64,000 bases of DNA from Streptomyces sp. TN58 (lineage in GTDB: Bacteria > Actinomycetota > Actinomycetes > Streptomycetales > Streptomycetaceae): assembly GCF_001941845.1 (NCBI RefSeq), contig NZ_CP018870.1, positions 2,573,001-2,637,000 of the forward strand. The letters are read 5' to 3'. Shown piece by piece: positions 7,650 to 17,476 of this stretch. Within the stretch, counting starts at the first letter, position 1. Every line of letters begins with the position of its first letter. A program made the translations under genes and the position numbers. The notes beneath the pieces were generated by a model. The model searched no databases. It saw only the letters and a program-made list of their open reading frames with translations, and was not told where the DNA came from.

Positions 7650-8963
7650 ATGACCCCCTTCGCCCCGCTGGTCTCCGCCGCCGCGCTGCTGGCGGCGGCC
7701 GCCACCGCCGCCACCACCACCGCCACCACCCCGCCACCGAACGCGACCGCCCACGCCGTCCCCGCCCCCGGCGCCGTCTCCCCGTACGTCGTCGTCCTCA
7801 AGGACACCGCCTCGCGCGCCCCGGCCCGTGCCCTGGCCGCCGAGGCCGCGGAGTCGGGGGACGAGGTCGGCCCCGTCTACGAGGCCGCCCTCGACGGCTT
7901 CGCCGTCCGCACCACCGCCGCGCGGGCCGCCGCCCTGGCCGCCGACCCCCGGGTGGCCTCCGTGGAACCGGACGCGGTCTTCCACACCACCGGATCCGCC
8001 GACACCCCGCACACGCTGCCGCAGAGGCCCGCGCCCTGGTCGCTGGACCGGATCGACCAGCGCGAACTCCCGCTCGACGGCTCCTACACCTACGCCACGA
8101 AGGCCGAGGGCGTGACCGTCTACATCCTCGACACCGGGATCAACACCCGCCACCGGGAGTTCGGCGGCCGCGCCCGGGCCGGGCACAACGCGGTGTTCCT
8201 GGAGGGCTCCCGCGACTGCAACGGCCACGGCACGCACGTCGCGGGGACCGTGGGCGGGAAGACGTACGGGGTCGCCAAGGGCGTCTCCCTCGTCTCCGTC
8301 AAGGTGGCCGACTGCCGGGGCGACGGGCGCCTGTCGGCCATGCTGAAGGGTCTCGACTGGGTGGTGAAGGACGCCGGCCGCGCGCCGGGCACCCCGGCCG
8401 TGGCGAACATGAGCATGGGCGGCAGCCGCAGCCGCGCCCTCGACGCCGCCGTGCTGCGGATCGTGTCCTCGGGGATCACCTTCGTCGCGGCCGCCGGCAA
8501 CGACGGCCGGAACGCCTGCGGCGGATCCCCGGCCTCCGTCCCGCAGGCGGTCACCGTCGGCGCGACCGACGCCGCGGACCGCCGGGCGCGGTTCTCCAAC
8601 CACGGGTCCTGCGTGGACCTGTTCGCGCCGGGCGTGGCCGTCACCTCCGCCCGGAAGGACTCCGCCACCGGCACCGTACGCTCCTCCGGCACCTCGATGG
8701 CCGCCCCGCACGTGGCGGGCGCCGCCGCCCTGCTCCTGGCCGGCGGTACGGCGCGCACCCCGGCGCAGGTGTCCGAGGCGCTGGTGCGCGGTGGCGTACC
8801 GGGCCGGATCACCGGCCTCCCGGCCGGCACTCCGAACCTGCTGCTGAACGTCCCCGCCCCCACCGCCCCCGCCCCCACCGCCCCCACCACGGCCGCCCCC
8901 ACGCCTGCCGCCGACCCCGCCACTACCCCCGCCGCGCCCACGCCCGCCGCCGGCCCCTCGTAA
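7650..8963 (+). CDS. Secreted subtilisin-like serine protease (S8)
   Basis: The precursor is 437 residues: a signal peptide, an inhibitor I9-like propeptide (VVVLKD to about residue 115) and a proteinase-K-type S8 domain. The triad is visible as Asp161 in YILDTGIN, His193 in GHGTHVAGT and Ser349 in SSGTSMAAPHVAG, with the oxyanion Asn in AAGNDGRN. The C-terminus is a low-complexity Thr/Ala/Pro tail (about 395-437), perhaps a wall-spanning linker. The start ATG 7650 begins the signal peptide; the longer frame upstream only translates the tandem repeat. The enzyme should be secreted and autoprocessed. Confidence 0.93.
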   Translation: MTPFAPLVSAAALLAAAATAATTTATTPPPNATAHAVPAPGAVSPYVVVLKDTASRAPARALAAEAAESGDEVGPVYEAALDGFAVRTTAARAAALAADPRVASVEPDAVFHTTGSADTPHTLPQRPAPWSLDRIDQRELPLDGSYTYATKAEGVTVYILDTGINTRHREFGGRARAGHNAVFLEGSRDCNGHGTHVAGTVGGKTYGVAKGVSLVSVKVADCRGDGRLSAMLKGLDWVVKDAGRAPGTPAVANMSMGGSRSRALDAAVLRIVSSGITFVAAAGNDGRNACGGSPASVPQAVTVGATDAADRRARFSNHGSCVDLFAPGVAVTSARKDSATGTVRSSGTSMAAPHVAGAAALLLAGGTARTPAQVSEALVRGGVPGRITGLPAGTPNLLLNVPAPTAPAPTAPTTAAPTPAADPATTPAAPTPAAGPS

Positions 8964-8971
8964 GTCGCACA

Positions 8972-8996
8972 GGCCATCAGCCCCTCCCTGATGGCC
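8972..8996. terminator. Terminator after subtilisin gene
   Basis: GGCCATCAG / CTGATGGCC form a perfect 9-bp stem with a CCCCTCC loop, 8 nt after the stop codon. An AT-rich stretch follows. Confidence 0.8.
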
Positions 8997-9030
8997 CATC
9001 AATTTCTGTGTGCTTCGCGCGAAAGCAGTC

Positions 9031-9110
9031 ATTGACTTCTCATCACCATGACGCGTCAATATCGGCCACCGCACCGGCTCGGCCTCCCCCACACAGCGGG
9101 TGGGGGGAGG
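9031..9110 (+). promoter_or_regulatory. Upstream and leader region of the WxL-like gene
   Basis: An inverted repeat, ATTGAC (9031-9036) / GTCAAT (9055-9060), lies in locally AT-richer sequence and includes a TTGACT hexamer that could be a -35 box. Further down, CCTCCCCCAC / GTGGGGGGAGG (9083-9110) forms a leader hairpin 30 nt before the GTG start. These are structural observations; no regulator is identified. Confidence 0.4.
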
Positions 9111-9139
9111 GTTCGTCATGACGAAGGAGTCGCGACCCA

Positions 9140-10435
9140 GTGAGAACGAGAACGCATCTACGAAAGGTGCTGGCAGGGGCGGGGGCCCTGTCGCTGGCCC
9201 TGACCGGCGCGGTGGCGGGCCTGTCGGGCTCCGCGCAGGCCGCGACCAAGACCACGACGGTCTTCGAGAACTGCGACGCCCCGGCGCCGCAGCCGGACGG
9301 TTCGGGCAACCAGGACTGGACGGTCACGCTGCCCGACGGCGCCAAGGCGGGCGACGTCGTCCCGATCACGATCGACCCGGGTGCGAGCCCGCTGATCCCC
9401 TCGTTCTCCGTCACCACGGTGAACACGTCCAAGATCACCCTCAAGGTGGGTGCCACCACCCAGGTGGTCACCAGCCCGCCGGAGACCGTGTCCGTCGTGG
9501 CCGGGCAGCCGCTCGACCCGAAGGCGTTCTCCGGGACCGTCAAGATCCCTGACGGCACCGAGGGCACGACCGTGCAGGTCGCCCTCGACCTGGCGGTGAC
9601 CGACGCGGACCTCTCCGGGTCGGTGTTCACCACCACCTGCACCCCGGCCCCCCGCCCGAGCGCGTCACTCGGCTCGGTCGCGGTCGAGGCCCTGCCCAAG
9701 GACCCGGTCACCACGAAGCTGACGCCCAACAGCGGTCCGGCGGGCACCGCCGTCGTCGTCAACGGCGCCAACTTCCCGACCGGTCCGGTCACCTGCTCCG
9801 CGCTGCTCGCCGGGGCTGCCACCGGTGACACCGGCACCGGCACCGCCGACGCGTCCGGCGCCGCCACCTGCAACATCACGATCGGCAAGAAGGCCGACGC
9901 GATCAGGATCGACGGTTCGATCACCCCGTACAAGGCCTTCGTGTTCATGGAGGAGCAGCCGGGCGTGAAGAACCCGGTCGACGTCGAGGTCCTGCCGGGG
10001 CCGCTGGCGCTGGGCCCGAAGGACGGCCAGCCGGCCGTCAGCTTCGGCGCGGTCACCATCAACGGCAAGGCCCAGTCGGTGGTCGGCGTCTTCAACGCCG
10101 CGACCGTCCAGGACTTCCGCGGCGGCTCGCTCGGCTGGGACGTGACGGCGACCCGGACGCCGTTCCTGAACCAGACCACCGGCCACTCGATGCCGACGGC
10201 GCAGATCGGCATCCAGCCGTCCTGCACCGTGACCAACCCGGACAGCCCGAGCACCTGCACCGCGGGCGCGCCCGGCGCGATCTCCGACGTCCCGATGAAG
10301 GTGGCCTCGCAGGCCGCCGGGGGCGACGAACTGACCGGTGGTGAGTTCGCCGTCGGCGGCGCCGGGATGATCCAGCTCCCGCCCTTCATGTTCGCCGACA
10401 CCTACCAGACGATCGTCACCTTCTCGATCGCCTGA
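9140..10435 (+). CDS. Secreted WxL-domain-like surface protein
   Basis: The 431-residue protein begins at GTG 9140, with GAAGGAG ten bases upstream. A signal peptide ends near residue 34 (SAQA). The middle, residues about 175-215, has an IPT/TIG-like start (TKLTPNSGPAGTAVVVNG). The last 100 residues look like a WxL domain: GWDVTA near residue 332 followed by a C-terminal beta-rich end (GGAGMIQLPPF to VTFSIA). In Firmicutes, WxL domains bind peptidoglycan non-covalently at the cell surface. The next gene encodes the family's usual partner. The WxL assignment is by motif and context and is the weakest step. Confidence 0.65.
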   Translation: MRTRTHLRKVLAGAGALSLALTGAVAGLSGSAQAATKTTTVFENCDAPAPQPDGSGNQDWTVTLPDGAKAGDVVPITIDPGASPLIPSFSVTTVNTSKITLKVGATTQVVTSPPETVSVVAGQPLDPKAFSGTVKIPDGTEGTTVQVALDLAVTDADLSGSVFTTTCTPAPRPSASLGSVAVEALPKDPVTTKLTPNSGPAGTAVVVNGANFPTGPVTCSALLAGAATGDTGTGTADASGAATCNITIGKKADAIRIDGSITPYKAFVFMEEQPGVKNPVDVEVLPGPLALGPKDGQPAVSFGAVTINGKAQSVVGVFNAATVQDFRGGSLGWDVTATRTPFLNQTTGHSMPTAQIGIQPSCTVTNPDSPSTCTAGAPGAISDVPMKVASQAAGGDELTGGEFAVGGAGMIQLPPFMFADTYQTIVTFSIA

Positions 10436-10514
10436 CCGCGCCACGCCCACCGCACGACGCCACCACCGCACCACTGCACGACCGCACCACCGCTCACCCG
10501 CACGGCCGCTCCCC

Positions 10515-10546
10515 GGGTGGTGCGGCGCTCCGGCGCCGCGCCACCC
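10515..10546. terminator. Hairpin between WxL-like and partner genes
   Basis: A 14-bp stem, GGGTGGTGCGGCGC / GCGCCGCGCCACCC, contains one T.G wobble around a TCCG loop. It sits 80 nt after the first gene and 33 nt before the next, so it may attenuate read-through and set the ratio of the two products. Confidence 0.6.
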
Positions 10547-10578
10547 CTTCCCCTTTCCGCGCCGACTGGAGACCGCCC

Positions 10579-11631
10579 ATGCGCACCCGCAGCAGTACGC
10601 GTCGCCGCACCCGCACCTGCTTGTACGGTCTGCTCCTCGGCCTGTCGGCGCTGTGCGCGGGCCTGCTGCCGGCGGGCCCGGCGACGGCCGCGGACAACGG
10701 CACGTGGGGGGTGTTTCCGACGCCCGCGGCCGGCACCGCCACGTCGGACCGCGCGTACTTCTTCCACCAGGGCGCGGCCGGGACCACCCTCACCGACAGC
10801 GTGACCATCCTCAACTCCTCCGACCGGGAACTGACGTTCCAGGTCTTCGCCACCGACGCCGTGAACACCCCGGCCGGCGGCGCCTTCGCCCTGCTGCCGG
10901 TGGAGACGAAGCCCAGGGACGTCGGGGCGTGGATCGCGCTGGCCCCGGAGGCGGCGGGCACCGTCGCCGTGCCGGCCAGGGGGCGCAAGGACATCCCCTT
11001 CACCGTGAAGGTCCCCGCGGACGCGGCCCCCGGTGACCACGTGGGCGGGATCGTGGCCCTGGGCACCGTCGTGGAGGGCGTGCAGCAGGAGGGCAAGGTG
11101 CGGGTCGGGGTGAAGCGTTCGGTGGGCGCCCGGCTGTACTTCCGGGTGCCCGGGCCGGTCACGGCCGGGCTGAGCGTGGAGGACGTGCGGGTCAGCCGGT
11201 CCGCCCCGCTGCTGCCCTGGGTGCGGGACGCCCGCGCCACCGTCTCCTACACACTGGTCAACCGGGGCAACGTGGTGGTCTCGCCCGAGGTGGCGATCAC
11301 CGCGCAGGGGCTGTTCGGGCGCCGGCTGCTGGACCGGCCGGCCCGCGCACCGCAGTCGGCCCTGCTGCCGGGGCAGCGGATCGAGCTGACCGAACCCTGG
11401 CCGGACGCCCCTCAGTCGGACTGGGTGACCGTCACGGTCACCGCGGGCGCGGCGGACCACCCCGACCTCGTCTCCCGCTCGGAGACCGACTTCGTCGCCG
11501 TGCCCTGGCCCGCCGCGGGGCTGCTGCTGGTTCTGGCGGGCGGCGGCGCCGCCGTGTGGGTGCTGCGCCGGCGGCGTCACCCCGAGGGCGAACGGGAGGA
11601 AGCCGTCCCGGACCTGGCTGGAACGCGCTGA
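10579..11631 (+). CDS. WxL-interacting (DUF916-type) membrane-anchored surface protein
   Basis: The 350-residue protein has an N-terminal signal peptide (to about residue 37). Two Ig-like beta domains follow: GVFPTPAAGTATSDRAYFF with DSVTILNSSDRELTFQVFATDA, then a second domain with ATVSYTLVNRGNVVVSPEV. One C-terminal transmembrane helix (about 310-330) is followed by an Arg-rich cytoplasmic tail. This order, peptidoglycan-binding DUF916-like domain plus a C-terminal anchor, is that of WxL-interacting proteins. With the preceding gene it makes a two-component wall-surface cassette. No sortase motif is present; the helix does the anchoring. Confidence 0.72.
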   Translation: MRTRSSTRRRTRTCLYGLLLGLSALCAGLLPAGPATAADNGTWGVFPTPAAGTATSDRAYFFHQGAAGTTLTDSVTILNSSDRELTFQVFATDAVNTPAGGAFALLPVETKPRDVGAWIALAPEAAGTVAVPARGRKDIPFTVKVPADAAPGDHVGGIVALGTVVEGVQQEGKVRVGVKRSVGARLYFRVPGPVTAGLSVEDVRVSRSAPLLPWVRDARATVSYTLVNRGNVVVSPEVAITAQGLFGRRLLDRPARAPQSALLPGQRIELTEPWPDAPQSDWVTVTVTAGAADHPDLVSRSETDFVAVPWPAAGLLLVLAGGGAAVWVLRRRRHPEGEREEAVPDLAGTR

Positions 11632-11727
11632 CCGGCGAGGGTGTCCACGAGTGGCGGTATTCGGCCATCACCGGTCCGGAGCCCACCACCGGCTCCGCGC
11701 CGACACCGCTCAAGGGGGACCGCCCTG

Positions 11728-11970
11728 ATGCGGGATCTCGCCGCGCTCTGGACGGGCGACGACGCGACGTACGCGATCGCCTGGGACCGCATCGGCGCCG
11801 AGGTGGTCTGGATCAACACCGAACTGGGCCGAGGCGGCCGCCCGCGCGGCGCGGAGCTGATCCGCGCGGGCGGCAACGAGCGCGTCTCCTTCGCCGTGGT
11901 CCCCGGCTACGGCCACGGCGACGGGGTCTGGGCCGCCACGGCGGCGGCGGACGTCTGGTCGCGGTTCTGA
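11728..11970 (+). CDS. Short ORF, possible remnant of a secreted alpha/beta hydrolase
   Basis: The frame encodes 80 residues after a good ribosome-binding site (AAGGGGGAC) and ATG 11728. The segment GAEVVWINTELG ... LIRAGGN ... VVPGYGHGDGVWA resembles the last strand and catalytic-His end of large alpha/beta hydrolases. No nucleophile elbow or N-terminal domain exists upstream in any frame. It may be the surviving C-terminus of a deleted hydrolase gene, or a genuine small protein. Confidence 0.4.
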   Translation: MRDLAALWTGDDATYAIAWDRIGAEVVWINTELGRGGRPRGAELIRAGGNERVSFAVVPGYGHGDGVWAATAAADVWSRF

Positions 11971-11988
11971 CCCCGCCCGGAAACGGCG

Positions 11989-12022
11989 CCCGCCCCCCGC
12001 GGTGAGGCTCGCGGGGGGCGGG
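11989..12022. terminator. GC-rich terminator between convergent genes
   Basis: CCCGCCCCCCGC / GCGGGGGGCGGG form a perfect 12-bp stem with a 10-nt loop. It serves the plus-strand genes and can also act for the minus-strand mmsA transcript. Confidence 0.7.
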
Positions 12023-12043
12023 TCGGTCCGGGCTCTGCGCGGC

Positions 12044-12083
12044 GCGCGACCGCACGACCGCGCGACCGCGCGACCGCGCGACC
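12044..12083. repeat. 8-bp GCGCGACC tandem repeat
   Basis: Five head-to-tail copies of GCGCGACC (the second is GCACGACC) lie just downstream of the mmsA stop codon. Confidence 0.8.
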
Positions 12084-12088
12084 GCCGG

Positions 12089-13588
<1,500 letters not shown>

Positions 13589-13601
13589 GCCTGTTGCTCC
13601 T

Positions 13602-15485
13602 TCACAGATGGCGACGTCGCTGCGCGGCTTGCCGGTCGTACTCTTCGCGGGCCTGGGACGCCGCCTTGCGGGTCGCGGTCCCGGCCACAGGAACATCCCA
13701 CCACGCCTGTGCCGGGGGTGGGCCCGACACAGTGTCGGGCGTTCGGGTCTGTACGTAGACACATGTGGGGCGTGTCGCCGAGCGGGCCTCGGCGAGGGCT
13801 TCCCGCAGGTCACGTACGGTTCGGGCGCGGATCACTGCCATTCCGAGGGAGGCCGCGTTGGCCGCGAGGTCCACCGGAAGGGGGTCCCCGGTGTAGGTGC
13901 CGTCGGGTGCCCGGTAGCGGTAGGCGGTGCCGAAGCCCTCGGCGCCCACCGCCCCGGAGAGGCCGCCGATGGAGGCGTAGCCGTGGTTGTCCAGCACGAC
14001 CATCCTGATCGGGACGCCCTCCTGGACGGCCGTGACGATCTCGGTCGGGTTCATCAGGTAGGTCCCGTCGCCGACCAGCGCCCACACGGGCCGGCCGGGC
14101 GCGGCGAGCGCGACCCCGATGGCGGCGGGGATCTCGTAGCCCATGCAGGAGTACCCGTACTCCACGTGGTACTGGTCCGCGGACCGGGCCCGCCACAGCT
14201 TGTGCAGGTCGCCGGGGAGCGAGCCGGCGGCGTTGACGAGGATGTCGGTGGCGTCGACGAGCCCGTCGAGCAGCCCGAGCACCTGGGCCTGGGTGGGCGG
14301 AAGCTCCTCGTCGGGCGCGGGCACGGCGTACGCCCGGTCGACGGCGGCGTCCCAGCGGGCGGCCTCCCGCCGGTACGCCGTCTCGTACGCGGGGTCCACC
14401 CGGTGGCCGGCCAGCGCCTCCCGGAGCCCGTCGAGGGCTTCGCGGGCGTCGGCGACGAGGGGGCGGGCGGCGAGCTTGTGGGCGTCGTACGGGTCCAGGT
14501 TGAGGCCGACGAACCGGACGGCCGGGTTCTGGAACAGGGTCGCCGAGGCGGTGGTGAAGTCGCTGAGGCGGGTCCCGGCGGCGAGGACCAGGTCGGCCTC
14601 CCGGGCGAGGGCGTCGGCGGTGGCCGTGCCCGTGTGGCCGATCCCGCCGACGTCGGCGCGGTGGCCGTGCGGGAGCACTCCCTTGCCCGCCTGGGTGACG
14701 GCGACGGGAACGCCGGTCGCCTCGGCGAGGGCGGCGAGGGCGGCCTGCGCCCCGCTGTGCCGGATCCCGCCGCCGGCGACGATCAGGGGCCGCGCGGAGC
14801 CCCGTACGGCGTCCGCGGCGGCGGCGAGCTCGGCCCGGTCGGGCCGCGGGCGCCGGACGCGCCAGACCCGCTCGGCGAAGAACTCCTCGGGCCAGTCGTA
14901 CGCCTCGGCCTGCACGTCCTGCGGCAGCGCGAGGGTGACGGCGCCGGTCTGCACCGGGTCGGTGAGCACGCGTACGGCCTGGAGGGCGGCCGGGACCAGG
15001 GCCTCGGGGCGGGTGATCCGGTCGAAGTGGCGGGACACGGGCCGCAGGGCGTCGTTGACGGAGACGTCCCCGGCGTGGGGCACCTCCAGCTGCTGGAGCA
15101 CGGGGTCGGCGGGGCGGGTCGCGAAGGTGTCGCCGGGCAGCAGGAGCACCGGGATCCGGTTGATCGTGGCGAGGGCGGCGCCGGTGACGAGGTTGGTGGC
15201 GCCGGGGCCGATGGACGTGGTGACGGCGTGGGTGGAGAGCCGGCCGCTCTGGCGGGCGTAGCCGACGGCGGCGTGCACCATGGCCTGCTCGTTGCGGCCC
15301 TGGAGGAAGGGCATGCCGTCCGGCCCGGCGCCGCCGGTCTCCAGCAGTGCCTGGCCGATCCCGGCGACGTTCCCGTGGCCGAAGATCCCCCACGTGGCGG
15401 CGACCAGCCGGTGGCGCCGGCCGTCGCGCTCGGTGTACTGGGCGGCGAGGAAGCGTACGAGCGCCTGGGCGACGGTGAGCCTCAT
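13602..15485 (-). CDS. iolD: 3D-(3,5/4)-trihydroxycyclohexane-1,2-dione hydrolase
   Basis: The 627-residue ThDP-dependent enzyme begins at ATG 15485, overlapping the iolB stop by four bases. The ThDP-activating Glu lies in GRNEQAM (Glu66), and the Mg-ThDP motif VGDGTYLMNPTEI to LDNHGY is near 465-495. The length and the N-terminal MRLTVAQALVRFLAAQ fit IolD rather than acetolactate synthase. It opens the ring of the trihydroxycyclohexanedione made by IolE, giving 5-deoxy-glucuronic acid for IolB. Confidence 0.95.
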   Translation of the reverse strand: MRLTVAQALVRFLAAQYTERDGRRHRLVAATWGIFGHGNVAGIGQALLETGGAGPDGMPFLQGRNEQAMVHAAVGYARQSGRLSTHAVTTSIGPGATNLVTGAALATINRIPVLLLPGDTFATRPADPVLQQLEVPHAGDVSVNDALRPVSRHFDRITRPEALVPAALQAVRVLTDPVQTGAVTLALPQDVQAEAYDWPEEFFAERVWRVRRPRPDRAELAAAADAVRGSARPLIVAGGGIRHSGAQAALAALAEATGVPVAVTQAGKGVLPHGHRADVGGIGHTGTATADALAREADLVLAAGTRLSDFTTASATLFQNPAVRFVGLNLDPYDAHKLAARPLVADAREALDGLREALAGHRVDPAYETAYRREAARWDAAVDRAYAVPAPDEELPPTQAQVLGLLDGLVDATDILVNAAGSLPGDLHKLWRARSADQYHVEYGYSCMGYEIPAAIGVALAAPGRPVWALVGDGTYLMNPTEIVTAVQEGVPIRMVVLDNHGYASIGGLSGAVGAEGFGTAYRYRAPDGTYTGDPLPVDLAANAASLGMAVIRARTVRDLREALAEARSATRPTCVYVQTRTPDTVSGPPPAQAWWDVPVAGTATRKAASQAREEYDRQAAQRRRHL

Positions 15486-16480
15486 CGGTGGTCCTCCGCT
15501 CCTGCTCGGGGGAAGGGCAGCCGGGGGTCGACGTCCTGGCCCTGCCAGGTGCCGCGGATCCAGCCGTGGTCGGGGTGGTCGCGGATCAGCCACTCCCGCG
15601 GACCGCCGGTGCCGGGTCCGGCCATCACGTTCAGGTAGTACATGTCGTGCCCGGGGGCGGCCATGGAAGGCCCGTGCCAGCCGTCCGGGATCAGCACGGC
15701 GTCACCGGTCCGCACCTCGGCCAGGATGTCGGTCTTCCCCGCCGGGGAGGGCGTGACGCGCTGGTACCCGAGGCCGGGGGTGTCTGCGTGGGGGGCGATC
15801 TCGAACCAGTAGATCTCCTCCAGGCGGGACTCCTCGCCGGGGTGGTGCTCGTCGTGCTTGTGCGGCGGGTACGAGGACCAGTTCCCGCCGGGGGTGAGGA
15901 CCTCGACGGCGATCAGCCGGTCGCACTCGAAGCCGGCGGGGCCTGCGGCGGCGAAGTTGTTGACCTGGCGCGAGCAGTGGCCCGCGCCGCGCAGCTCGAC
16001 GTGCACGTCTGCGGCCGGGCCGTACCGGGCGGGCAGCCGTCGCTCGCAGCGGGCCCCGGCGAGGGCGAACCGGCCGCCGTGCCTCGCCGTGACCTCCACG
16101 TGCGCGTCGCGCGGCACGTAGGCGAAGTCGGTCGGCCCGCCGAAAACCCCGCTCCGCCCCAGCAGTTCGAAGACGTGCGGCTCCGCTGCGGGGGCGCCGC
16201 CCCCGAACCCCCGCGCCTCAAACGCCGGCGGGGCTGGATTTGCCTGCGGTCCGCTCTCGGCGAGGCCGGCTCCAACGCCGTCCGGCGGCGCATCAAGCCC
16301 CGCCGGCGTTTGAGGCGCGGGGTCCGGGGTGGAGTCCCGGCAGCGGACCTCGCAGGCGCCCGACAGCGGGAGCACGATCCATTCCGCGTCGCCGGAGGCG
16401 AACCCGTACGTCTCGCCCGGCTCAAGCTCCAGCACCCGCAGCCGGGTCCACTCCATCTCCCACTCAGACACCACCGGCAC
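15482..16480 (-). CDS. iolB: 5-deoxy-glucuronate isomerase with an inserted repeat
   Basis: The 332-residue protein is a bicupin of the IolB family, with ELRGAGHCSRQVNNF, the metal-binding GGNWSSYPPHKHDE and YWFEI. GTG 16480 is preferred because GGAGG lies nine bases upstream; GTGs at 16474 and 16471 are alternatives. Two things are odd. The N-terminus is roughly 20-25 residues shorter than I expect for the family. Residues about 50-101 are a Pro/Ala/Gly-rich insert encoded by an inverted repeat, dropped in frame between EVRCRD and HVFELLGRSGVF. If the insert is a surface loop of the first cupin, the enzyme may stay active. Confidence 0.88.
   Translation of the reverse strand: MPVVSEWEMEWTRLRVLELEPGETYGFASGDAEWIVLPLSGACEVRCRDSTPDPAPQTPAGLDAPPDGVGAGLAESGPQANPAPPAFEARGFGGGAPAAEPHVFELLGRSGVFGGPTDFAYVPRDAHVEVTARHGGRFALAGARCERRLPARYGPAADVHVELRGAGHCSRQVNNFAAAGPAGFECDRLIAVEVLTPGGNWSSYPPHKHDEHHPGEESRLEEIYWFEIAPHADTPGLGYQRVTPSPAGKTDILAEVRTGDAVLIPDGWHGPSMAAPGHDMYYLNVMAGPGTGGPREWLIRDHPDHGWIRGTWQGQDVDPRLPFPRAGAEDHR
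16201..16329. repeat. Inverted repeat inserted in frame within iolB
   Basis: The left arm, containing GCGCCTCAAACGCCGGCGGG (16212-16231), is matched in inverse by the right arm GCCCCGCCGGCGTTTGAGGC (16297-16316). The arms are about 38 bp with a loop of about 50 bp. This resembles a repeat that I know from many Streptomyces intergenic regions. Its translation gives APPAFEARGFGGG on one side and TPAGLDAPP on the other. Confidence 0.85.
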
Positions 16481-17435
16481 GCCCCAGCACCTCCTCCACC
16501 TCGTGAGGGAACGGCATCGCGCTGGAGCACGCCAGCCGCGAGGCCACGATCGCCCCCGCCGCGTTCGCGTACCGCACGACACGCCCCAACTCCCATCCCG
16601 CCAGCAGCCCGTGGCACAGCGCCCCGCCGAACGCGTCGCCCGCGCCCAGCCCGTTGACGACGTCCACCGCGACCGGCGCCGCCTCGGCCACCGTCCCGTC
16701 GCGGTGGACCGCGAGCACGCCCTCCGCGCCGCGTTTGACGACCGCCAGTTCCACCCCGGCGGCGAGCAGCGCCCGGGCCGCCGCGTACGGGTCGGTCTCG
16801 CCCGTGGCGACCTCGCACTCCTCCGGGTTGCCGACGGCCACGGTCGCGTGCGCGAGCGCCCGCTCGTAGTACGGCTCCGGCTTCTCCCGCCACAGCATCG
16901 GCCGCCAGTCGAGGTCGAAGACCGTCACCGCCGACCGGTCGCGGCCGCGGGCCTCCAGAGCCGCCAGCGTCGCCGCCCGCGAGGGCTCCTCGCTCAGGCC
17001 CGTACCCGTCATCCAGAACACGCGGGCCGCCCGTACCGCCTCCAGGTCCACCTCGTCCGGCGCGATCTCCAGGTCCGGGGCCTTCGGCAGCCGGTAGAAG
17101 TACAGCGGGAAGCGGTCGGGCGGGAACATCTCGCAGAAGGTGATCGGCGTGGGGAGCCCGGCGACCTCGGTGACCCACCGGTCGTCGACTTCAAAAGCCC
17201 GCAGCTCGGTGCGCAGGTACGTGCCGAAGGGGTCCGCACCGGTCCGGCTGATCACCGCCACCCGCCGGCCCAGGCGCGCCGCCGCGACGGCCACGTTCGC
17301 CGGGGAGCCGCCGAGGAACCTGCCGAACGTCTCCGCCTCGGCCAGTGGTACGCCGGTCGTCAACGGGTAGAGATCCACCCCGATCCGGCCCATCGTGATC
17401 AGGTCGAACGGATTCGGATCGCCGGTGCCGGTCAC
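16464..17435 (-). CDS. iolC: 5-dehydro-2-deoxygluconokinase
   Basis: The 323-residue PfkB-family kinase has the N-terminal signature GGSPANVAVAAARLG and the C-terminal ATP/anion-hole signature NGLGAGDAFGG with the catalytic Asp. GTG 17435 is chosen because GGGAGGACTGACT immediately precedes it; a GTG 15 bases further up overlaps that site. It phosphorylates 2-deoxy-5-keto-gluconate. It is the first gene of the minus-strand inositol operon; its stop overlaps the iolB start. The aldolase IolJ that normally follows is not in this window. Confidence 0.92.
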   Translation of the reverse strand: MTGTGDPNPFDLITMGRIGVDLYPLTTGVPLAEAETFGRFLGGSPANVAVAAARLGRRVAVISRTGADPFGTYLRTELRAFEVDDRWVTEVAGLPTPITFCEMFPPDRFPLYFYRLPKAPDLEIAPDEVDLEAVRAARVFWMTGTGLSEEPSRAATLAALEARGRDRSAVTVFDLDWRPMLWREKPEPYYERALAHATVAVGNPEECEVATGETDPYAAARALLAAGVELAVVKRGAEGVLAVHRDGTVAEAAPVAVDVVNGLGAGDAFGGALCHGLLAGWELGRVVRYANAAGAIVASRLACSSAMPFPHEVEEVLGRAGGV

Positions 17436-17476
17436 AGTCAGTCCTCCCACTCGTCCTCCACCCTAAGGTGGCCGTT
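17436..17476. promoter_or_regulatory. Compact divergent control region of the inositol genes
   Basis: Only 41 bp separate the starts of iolC (-) and the iolE-like gene (+). An inverted repeat, CCACC-CTAA-GGTGG (17458-17471), lies in it and contains the ribosome-binding site of the rightward gene. It may be an operator for an inositol regulator or an RNA hairpin; core promoters must overlap the coding ends. Confidence 0.5.
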
